64,000 bases of DNA from Patiria miniata (Eukaryota > Echinodermata > Asteroidea > Valvatida > Asterinidae), in contig NW_024037060.1 of NCBI RefSeq assembly GCF_015706575.1, positions 1,509,983-1,573,982 on the forward strand, read 5' to 3'. How positions within the stretch are numbered: the stretch's first letter is position 1; each line of letters opens with the position of its first letter. Positions 45,475 to 55,800 of the stretch are shown here, piece by piece. Under the pieces are notes generated by a model, which did no database searches, had not been told where the DNA came from, and saw only the letters and a list, made by a program, of their open reading frames with translations. The position numbers and the translations under genes are program-made.

Positions 45475-45850
45475 TGTTTGGCACTGGCCGCGGAATAAAT
45501 CTGCATGAGTGCATCGACCTGTGGCGCCTTGAGATGGTTTTTTGTACATGGTTTATAAATCGACCTGTGGCGTTTGAGATGCTTTTTGTACATGGTTTAT
45601 ATGCATGTTCAGGCTCATTGACCTGTGGCGTTCAAGTTTGAGATGGTTTTGTACATGTTTTAATGCATGTATAGGCAAAATCGACCTGTGGCGTTTGGGT
45701 TTTGTACCATGATGTTTTTTAATGCATGTATATGCAAAATCGACCTGTGGCGTTTGAGATGTTTTTTGTACATGGTTTATATGCATGTTCAGGCTCATCG
45801 ACCTGTGGCGTTGGAGATGGTTTTTGTACATGTTTTAATGCTGAAAGGAG
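45475..45850. repeat. Minisatellite of about 58-62 bp, six copies
   Basis: Each unit starts with TCGACCTGTGGCGTTTGAGA and continues with TTTTTGTACATGGTTTATAT and GCATGTTCAGGC or a variant. Length varies by small indels. Confidence 0.85.
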
Positions 45851-46162
45851 AACACAACTCACTGATGCAAGTCTGATGTTTGGCGATTGGGGGCGCCATT
45901 CACTTTACACGGTGTGCCGATTTATTTTTGTTAACGCGCTGTGCTTATTTTGATCCCGTAAAAGTTTTTACGATTTCGCGGTGCAAATATCGTCCTTCGA
46001 CTTCATTTTACATTTGCAGCTGAAGAATGCGAACCAGGCAATGGAACTTACAGAGCACCATTAAAGATTTATGTTAAAATATAGACGGCACCTTTTCGAT
46101 AAAATATTTTTTGCTCTGGAGACAGATACTGTACTGGGAGGATTTTAGGTTCATTCGGTAAG

Positions 46163-46266
46163 TAGTCCGAGTAACTTGAACCCAACTTATAGCCTTTTTT
46201 AACATTTGGACATGGTCTGGCGATAGTTAAAAAAGGCGATAAGTTGGGTCCAAGTTACTCGGACTA
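46163..46266. mobile_element. 104-bp foldback element with 9-bp target duplication
   Basis: The arms are TAGTCCGAGTAACTTG(A/G)ACC continuing through CAACTTAT(A/C)GCCTTTTTTAAC, about 41 bp with two mismatches. The sequence is bounded exactly by TTCGGTAAG (46154-46162 and 46267-46275). It shares TAGTC ends and a 9-bp duplication with 4766-5267. Confidence 0.75.
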
Positions 46267-46592
46267 TTCGGTAAGCAGATTTCAGCAGATGTTTAATCAC
46301 TAAAAGCGTTTTGTGATAAATTTGAAATGTTTCTCAAATTCCAAAAGTTAGAGTGGTCTGATACTGCATCCTGAGCAAGGAATTCTTCAGAGGCAAAACA
46401 ATACAGGAAGAGGAAGCATCAAAAGAAGTTAATGGGGTTTCAAATTATAGTATACGCTTGCTTCAAGTTCAGTACTAGTGTAATCGCGGGATTAAATACA
46501 ATCGTTTTATTTTTGGTTTTGTATAGATTTCTCTCTCAACCTTGTAACTTATTCTGATGCCCAGCACCTTCAGTGTCTGTGATATATCCAAG

Positions 46593-46833
46593 ATGGATTC
46601 CTCCTTGTTGAATCCGCGCCCCACTGTCGACGACTCCTCCTTCATCTTGCCCCGCCTCCAAGGCTCTTGCAAGGCATCCAACATGGCACTCAATGAGCAG
46701 ATACGCCAACTGATGGCCCAGGGGAAGACCATTTATCACTTTGGCTTTGGCCAGTCGCCGTTCCCCGTCGTTGATGGGGCTCGTCGAGCTCTGGCGCAGC
46801 ACGCCGGAGAAAATGCCTACCTTCCAGTTGCAG
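46593..46833 (+). CDS. Aminotransferase exon 1
   Basis: Encodes the N-terminal segment: MDSSLLNPRPTVDDSSF, then FGFGQSPFPVVDGARRAL and NAYLPVAG. The last glycine codon is split before GTACAA. Any upstream noncoding exon is unknown. Confidence 0.85.
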
Positions 46834-49800
46834 GTACAATTAAGTTGTGTCCAATTCATCACAAGGTCGTTATAAAAAGTATTGTTTTGGAAGTTTTCTT
46901 GGTGAAAAAAAGAAAATCAGCTTCGCAATAAACAGCACAACAAGGGGTGGTGAAGTAAGCGACAAAAACTACCCAGGCATAAAGTACTTTAGCACAATCA
47001 AATTTAATAAGATTTGACGGTGAAAGAGCTAAATCATATGTTTAGCTCTGTCTATGCACTGAGAATTCACTAGTTCACAAATTTCACCCACCACCATATC
47101 AGTATGACCTGATTTTGTTTAGCATAACTACTTGTGCTAAACAAACTTGTGACATAAATGTAGTGTCTGGCCTCTTCCATCAAAACACCTGTTATACACG
47201 TAATGTTTTGATTGTTTAATTATGTATTGTTTTCCAACGTCATCCCCCTGCGCTTTTCCCAATCATTGCATAAACAATTAATGTACATTAAAAAAAGGTT
47301 ATTTCATTGAGAATTTTTCCTGTTTTGTTTAACTAATAGTGAAGAAAGTTGTTTTCTCTCTGTTTTTTTTTGGTGGTCTGAAAACAATCAGAATTAGTTG
47401 ATTGGACTTTAATCTATTTCCATTTCACAAGAACTCAGTGTTTGTGTTGTGTCTATCCAATAGGTTTACTAGAACTGCGCGCCCAAATCTGTAACTTCCA
47501 TGCTGAGTTGGATGGTCTAATGCATCTAGACCCAAATTTAGTTATCGTCGGACCAGGAACTAAGCAGCTGATTTACCTGCTGGTTCAAGTCTTTAATGGA
47601 GGTGAGAATGACAACTTGTGGTTCCAAATATTTTACTTTTTTTTTACACATTTTTATTGTGTGATTGTTTCTTTTGATGTGCTTTCTGACTGCAACAATG
47701 AGTAAAAGTACTGTACTATCTCACTTTATTTTTGTTGTGCACATGTATAAAGACGTGCTGATCCTGTCGCCCAGTTGGATCACCTACAAGCCAATGACAG
47801 TTCTGGCCGGCAAACGGGCCTTTGAAGTGGCCTCCAGCATGCAGGACGGCTGGAAACTCACACCGGAAATCTTGGAAAAGGTAGCTGTCTTTGCAGGCTG
47901 GCTTTATACAGATTTGTGCTGAGCCAGTTTATTTAAATTATGATTTGAATCAAGATTTGAATTATGTTTAACATTTGTAGTAGTACATGTATATTGTAAT
48001 TAGAAGTCACCACACATATAAAAGTAACTGTTTCCCAAACATGAAAAAAGCCTCTTTCACATTGGCCTTAATTTCGCTAAAAAATACCACGAGTGATTGG
48101 TAACATTCCATTGAGGTTTAATAGTCTTCCATGAATCCGCACGTACTTGGACTAACATCGGGCCCGTGTGTTGTGTAATGCACGTTAAAGAACCCAGTAA
48201 CACTTATCGCTAAGAGAAGGGGATTGCCCTGGCGTTTCTGGCAGTGGCTGCAATATGCGCCGCAGCACCTTGTAAACCCTTATAATAAGGGGCTACATAA
48301 TGGGTCTCATATTTCTCACAAACTTCATTTACCTGTCTTTAATAATAGACATAATTTCCAGCGCCTTGAGCACCTAATTGTTGGTAGATACGTGTGCTGT
48401 ATAAGACTCCGGTATTAACATTATTATTATTATTATTAAAGAACAAGACTTTTGCCAGAATAATTTGGTAAATGAAGAAAAGTGTTCAGTTTTAAATACA
48501 TCCCTTCATTTACTTACTGATTTTGGGACAATATATGGTTGTCCAGTTCTTGACTTTTTTTTTTTCATTATCTGTTTTACATTTTGTTTCTTGTCCATTC
48601 CATAAAAATCCTAGGCAATTTTGGAAAGCAACACATCCACAAATCGTCTGTTGATTTTCTGCAATCCAGATAATCCAAGTAAGTAAAATATCAAAGGCCA
48701 CTCTCTTTTTAAAAACTAGACATTTACCTGCTTGAAAATCGAGCTGTTTATCATGTTTATAACATCATTTTGTGTGGTCACTTCACCAACCCATATGTAC
48801 ATATCTTAACATTTTGACGTGAAATGCACATTGCCCATAATGTGCCAGAAATAACCACGCAAAAGGGTGATTGAACAAGCACATTTTTTTCCGAGCCGCA
48901 TACGTATCCCGTATGCGGTGTTTAGGACATACGGACATACACAAGGACATACGGATGCCTTTGTTGCAGTTCATTTGAATAGCTTGTGAGTTGACTTGGG
49001 ACTGGAGGTCTTGTGATAGTCTTGCAGGGTCTCCACTACAACACTGGCACAGATTCAGAATAAACTCTGCTCACTTAGGCCAAAAAAAAAAATACTCGGT
49101 CTCTGGTCAGCGCGCGCGTCGATTTTAATCATGTGCGTCAACCTTCTTTTTTTTTTTCAAATTAACACGGAAGCTACAACAGTATCCTCAAATTTTTGTA
49201 CCAAGGAGCACCAAGGAATGGGGAAATTGCACCAAGGCAAATGATAAAGGGCACCAAGGCAAATTATGGAGGACACCAATGTATAATGAGGACACAAAAA
49301 AAGCAAAATAGTACCTACCTTGTCTGTACAATACAAGCTTGAAAAAAAAAAAGCCACCAAAAAACAAAACAAAAACGCGTCGCCGCATCAATTCCGGAAC
49401 TTCGGTCTGACCAGAGACCGACTATTATTTTTTTTGGGCCTTACTGCAACAATTTAAGAAGAAGGTAAATGGCTGATATGCACTGCAAACATACATGTAC
49501 AATGTATAGGCTTATAAATACCAAGTGGTAATGTATAATTCCTTTGGGGTTTTGTATTTCCCCAGCTGGCATCAGTTATTCTGAACCTGATCTGAAAGCA
49601 CTAAGGTAGGTTGATGCTTTTCCCATACATGTATACAGTAATTAGTATTATTACTGAAAATATAATTCCGTTGGGTTATTTACATAATTTTAAAGTTGAG
49701 TTTTTAATAATAAGAGAGTTTTATTCCTTTTCTAGCAAACAGAAGTAGATATGCATGTAATAGAAGGTTATTTGTAGCAGTATTTTTTATGTATTGGAAA

Positions 49801-52800
49801 TTGACCGTAGCCCGGTATGTATGTTTAAATTTAGGCTCAGTTTTTGACAAACTATTATTAACTCCTACATGCTTTCATGCATTTTGACGAAACTCGGATG
49901 CAGCGACCCTTGGGTGGAAAGACACAATTCTTCATCGGATTACTGAGGTCAAAGGTCATGCAGGGGTCATTAGAGGTCATTGTTCATGTTTCTTTGTTTA
50001 CAGAATTTGATGGATTTGAATGTCACTTGGATGGAGTGATCCTTGGGTTGGGGTTCATTAAAACTCTTCCAAAATTGGAGGTCAAAGGTCATTGTTTAAA
50101 AATGCACAAAATTTGACTTTTTTAATAACACAAATTATGCCGCGGAAAAAAGGCAACAAATGCGGTCCGCCGACCACTTATTTTTAACTGAAACATACAA
50201 ATTGAAAAGTTGTTAGGAGTAAACATACCGTATATTGAAGAGCGTATGCCTTCAGGGGGAGCGTACACCCAAGATATGACAAAAGGCAATACTTAATGCC
50301 CGAGGGTCAGACATGAATGTAGACAGTCTGGTGGTGGTTGGCTGTATGTGCAGAATGCAGTGTATGCGGTACATGTCAAGCCCTATCATTAGTTCAGCAA
50401 TAAAATGTATGCAGATATCTCATACTTTTGTACTGTTGTCAGCTAGCCTTGAAAATGTATTACTGGGAGATTACTATGCATGTACATGTAACAATTTATG
50501 ACCAATTTTATAATTGCTCCATGGATGCCATATCTGCAACAACAAAAAATCCTCTAACGGGAGACCTTGAATAAAAGTGCTGCATACTGCTTGCTGTATG
50601 CATAGATTGACAGGTCAATCATTGACCTGAAATACGCAAATTCAAAACAATGGCCTAACATTTCTGAGCTGAGCACAATTGGACAAATTTGCAATTGGTT
50701 TGCAGAAATATAATGTGGTTTCCAACCAAAGTGTATTTCATCATGCCATGTCCAATTCTTGGGACTAAAGTACTTGCTTTTACTTGGCTCGGACATTTGT
50801 GAAAACAATAGTTTGTGCCTAGCAATTTATTGTTGCAGTCAGATGTTTAATGTATAAAATGGTTTGTGATCCTTGATACTATGAGTCTGTAATCAGTGTG
50901 GTCCAGGGATGCAAAAAAGAGATAACATTTCATCAGCTGTCTATTGATTAAAAATGTTAAACAACTCAAGATTTCAAGTGTGTGCTTGATGCAGAAATAA
51001 CACTGTCAAAAGTAGTATTCCATACACTGTCCATAAGGTTTCACTGAGTAACGTGCAAGGGCAGATTTTTTTGCCAAACCGAATTAAAATGTCTCTCTTG
51101 AGGGAATTATAAGTGCAGTATATGCGAACTAAAGTGGGCAAATGAAAAAAAGATGGATTCTAAAGCGACAAAGTTGAAAAAAAAAGGACATGTAAATGTA
51201 CATGTAGGTACATGTGTATGTCACTACTGTCGCTGAAAAGTAAACATACAGACTGGTTCACCTTTGTATGTATTGAGGGTGGAGTATGCAGCACTGCAGT
51301 TCTTTGCTACGCACATGTTTGTTCAAGGCAATAAATCCAGTTTTCTTGATGTGTGGGAGTGAATGCCATATATTGATCACACTAGACGTCTGTAATGATT
51401 GTTATCGTTTTATAACGCTAGTCATCAGTTCATCATGCATCAGAGCCCTTATCGAATGGTGTGATGTACCCCATGACACCCCCATCAATTCATGACGCCC
51501 ATCAATGCATGATGACGCCCCCAACCAAGTGGTTCATCAGATTATTGTAAATCCCCTATTGATTGTAAGGACAGACCATATCCACCCGTTGAGGGTTGAT
51601 CAGGTACTGATTTGTCCAATAGTGAGGAATTCTAAAAATACTTTATTTGGCGACGTGATCTCCTGCATAACGTTACTAAAACTTGTATGTAGAATTAGGA
51701 GGTTTATTACTAAATGATGCCAAAGTGCACTTACATCATTTGTAATAAACATTGGCATAGGTACTCAGAGTGTTGACATGTACCGGTACGCAGGGCTCCA
51801 AAAGCCAGGGATTTGGCATATCAGTCCAGTGCTGCTAGCTACATGTATGACCAAAACAACATTCTATACTGGCAGCCTACATGTTCTGTACATGTTGTAG
51901 TTTTTCACACAATTATATAAGGCCAAGTAAAAACAAAAACGTTTATTGATCAGGTTTTTTCCAAATGAAATCCCCATTATATGTGACTATTTTACTTTTA
52001 GTGCTGTGCATTTGCAAGTAATTTAGTATTAGATTATTGGAACTTGAATTTGATCAAATATTTAAAGGGAATATACAACATTTGCAAACATCGAAAAATA
52101 AAACTACCAAGTTTTTGCGAAATACCTTAATAGGACGTTGGTAAATGACAGTCTAAAGCATCCTGTAAAATTATGGCACCTGGTATACTGTCATTTTCAA
52201 GAAAAGTGGTATTTTTGTATCAATTTCCAACGCTGATCGGCCGATCAGCGTTGGAAACAACTGGCTTTTTTTCAAATACTGGCCCCAATTGACTATTGCA
52301 CTTGTTTGCAATCGATTACAAACCTATGAACGGGTACGAGCCAGCTAGACTGGTTCCCTGACCTTACAATTCCCCAATGTATGTAAACTGCTCTGTTTCT
52401 TCTTATATGGAGTCAGGGAACCAGACTACAGGTAAATGATCGTTTTTCTTGGTTTTTATAGCATTTTCGAACCCAAAACCTCCAAAAAGTCAGTGTAACT
52501 ATATTTGCTTTATATTTCCAATCCCCCAATTCCATCCATTTCTGAAAATTACAGCAAAAGCAAATGATGTATATTCCCTTTAAATATATGAACATTGACA
52601 TTACGGTAAAAACAGTTTATGAATATCGTGTATTACATCAATATCATGTATTGTATCAATACATGTACATGTGTAATTATTTTGAGAAAGCTGACTAGCT
52701 GACATTGGACAGATTTTAACAATGCAAATTTAGGCTATACATGTAAAATCACGTAGCTTATACATGTAAATTTACATCAATAATTTATCAATAATTTTTT

Positions 52801-55800
52801 TTTTATATTTTATTCGGTAAAAGCTATCCAGATATTCGGTGGATGATCTTATGTTCGGATATTCAGTATTTTTGGAAGAGCCCTATTTGCTTTCCTTTTT
52901 TAATAATGATCAACATGTTTCTTTAACTGTCTCCCCTGTCAATCCTGTTACCAATCCAAGAAGTATTTCCATGCTTAAGGTCATTGTTCAAATTGACTCA
53001 ATGACAAAAACATAAAAATAATAATACGGGAGTCTTATATAGCGCACATATCTACCAACAGTTAGGTACTCAAGGCGCTAACAAATTTATTTTAAAGACA
53101 GGTAAATGAAGTATGTGAAATGTGAGACCCATTTTATGTAGCACCTTCTAAGGGTATACAAGGTGCTGCGGCGCATTAAGCAGCCACTGCCAGAAACACT
53201 GAGGCAAACCCCTTCTCTTAGCGATAATTGTTACTGGGTTCTTTTACGTGCATTACACAACACACGGGACCTATGGCTTTACGTCCCATCCAAAGGACGA
53301 AGCAATAAAGTGTCTTGCTTAAGGACACAATTGTCAAGACCGGGACTCGAACCCACACTCTGCTGATTAGAAACACCAGAGAGCTTGAGTCCGGTGCTCT
53401 TAAATGCTCGGCCATGACACTCCGAAGTCAATTCAAGTAAGCCCAGTCACAAGTAACAGGATGAATGCTCTCAAAGGGAATGACTTGGTCACAGTTGATT
53501 TGAATAGCTTGTGACTTGTGGTTGACTGTGACAGACTTACACAACACACGGGACTTACGGCTTTACGTCCCATCCAGAAACGGAACTTGTGAAGGAGTTG
53601 TGAGGGACTGTATTACAACACTGCCTGAGGCCTTCCTTATTTTTTAATTTTTATTTATTTTAAACTTTGTTTACAGTGTAGTTCTTCGCAAGCACAACGT
53701 GATCGTTTTGAGTGACGAGATCTACGGACACACACAGTATGAGGGAGACTTTCTGAGTCTGGCAAAGGTAAACAAAAAGCAACAAACAACAAACATATTG
53801 ATATTATACATAGCTCCTCACAAAAATAACCATAATCAATTCATAGATACGTTAATGAAACTAGCTCTTTTAAGTGAAAGTAGTCTTATCAATGTCAATA
53901 ATAATAATAATAATAATAATAATATACCAGAAATGTGTTTGTGGACAAACACTGAGCTGTTTTGACCATTTTCGCAGTAACTGCCATGAAGGAGTTTCAT
54001 CCAAGTCAAATGTACGTGTATTAACATTTATGATATGCCAGGGTGGGAATAACATTAGAAATCAACTGATTAATAATCACATGATTACGTCAACATGACG
54101 TCATAATAATTGCCATGTTTATAATGACGTCTAATGAATAATGATGTCGTCCTTACGAAGCAACATGAATATAAAAATATAAGCCGAGGCTCTTGGTCTG
54201 TGCCACTTTAATTGCAGTCAATCTGACCGTATTTTTTATTTAATTTTTTGCAATTACAAAAAATATATTAACATTTTAAAAATTAATTAATTAAAACCTT
54301 TCACAAAAAGAATTTCGAATTTACCATGTTCCATTGATGAGATATGACTAAAAGGTCCAAAATGGAATGATTCATAAAAAAATCACATGATGATGTCATC
54401 GTAGCGTCACTGCAATTTTTGTCTATAACACGTCCTGGAATACATGCATACCGAGTTTGAACCAAATCGGATTTCTGGTTCTGTAGTTATAGGGCGTTAA
54501 AATATACACTTTTCGGATGACGTCACGATGACGTCATGATTCGGCCTGAATCTTCAGATGGTAGTCTAAGTGTGTACCAGGTTTGAAGTCGATTAGATGT
54601 GAAAAAAGTCCCAAAGTCTTGTGTAGAACGAAAACACTTATCCTATGGGGAAAAAAGTGGGGAAAAAAGAGAGAAAAAAATAAATAACAAAAACAAGAGC
54701 TGTACACCGAAACAGCTAAAAAGGGTGCTTATAAAGCCAATTTTACACAAAGTCCCAATGCGCTGAATAATGAAGTACATGTAGTAAGACAAAGATTACA
54801 GAGAGTTTCGTGTGATTTGAATGTTCCAAAGGTTGATAATTCTTTGATGTGAGAATCGGCCAATGACAAGCTCCAATTTGATCATGAATATTTATGAGGT
54901 GTAGTAATAGTATTTCTCCTTTTCAAATATGTTTGTTTTATTTTTGTCTGTTGCGTTACAGTATTACCCAGAAGGCACCATTATATCCAGCGGCCTGTCC
55001 AAGTGTTTCAGTGCGGGAGGTTGGCGGGTGAGTCTGAAGAGGTTGGCTAAAAATTCAAAAGTACAAATTATCCAGCCACTACATGGAAGTAATAATTCCA
55101 TGAGTCTTGGCACCATTTTTAGCTACGTTTTATGTGTGTATTTCAGCCAACATCTTCAACACAAATAGGAACATGATGCTGTTTTAAAACGCTTTTTTTT
55201 TTTGCATTATGTAAATTGGAAAAGCGCAGAATCAGCAAGCTTCATCAGTCCAGACATTTCTTCAAATAGAAATTTTAAGTGAGCTGTGTGTCACTGCCAG
55301 CAGCAGCCAAGTAATTCTGACGTAGCCCAAGATGAAACTGTTAGTCACTCAACCCACCGAAACTACCCTGCCTGTTAATTACTCCCTGTAATGCCAAAAC
55401 TGCCCAAGCACCCTATGGTTTTCTTGTGGGGTGTTGTGGTCCAATGGTTACGGTGTTCGACTCGTGTGCCGCGGTACATGGGTTCGAATCCTGACAGGGA
55501 ACGTGGTGCTTGCATGCTCTTGAGCAAGGCACTTTACCATTATTGCTTTGTCCTTCGGGTAGGGCGTAAAGCCGTAGGTCCCGTGTGTTGTGTAATGCAT
55601 GTTAAAGAACCCAGTAACAATATGCGCCGCAGCACCTTGTAAACCCTTATAAATGTGCTACATAATGGGTCTCATATTTCTCACAAACTTCATCTTTCCT
55701 TAAAAATAGACGTAAGGCCAAAAAAAAAAAATATTCGGTCTCTGGTCAGACCAAAGTTCCGGCATTGATGCGGCCACGCGGCTTTTTTTTTTTTTGGCTT

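Larger units (their letters stand above)
41018..46556. other. Region between the two genes: 3' UTR and intergenic DNA
   Basis: Includes a MITE (41119), a SINE (41451), C runs at about 41741-41761 and 41996-42006, a mariner-like MITE (42923), two minisatellites (44000, 45475) and a small foldback (46163). The first AATAAA I see after the PDE11-like stop is at 43812, so the 3' UTR may run through the MITE and SINE. The promoter of the second gene is not identifiable by eye. Confidence 0.6.
49606..53676 (+). other. 4-kb intron with a TTAA-type MITE and SINE
   Basis: From 49606 to 52060 I see AT-rich sequence. An exception is 49880-50180, which carries several AGGTCA words and may be part of a dispersed repeat. 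The TTAA MITE (52066) and SINE (53025) are listed separately. Nothing coding is seen. Confidence 0.6.

Noticed and set aside
46557-46592. Upstream in-frame ATG of the aminotransferase
   Set aside because: Weaker context than the ATG at 46593 and the extra 12 residues show no family match. It cannot be excluded.
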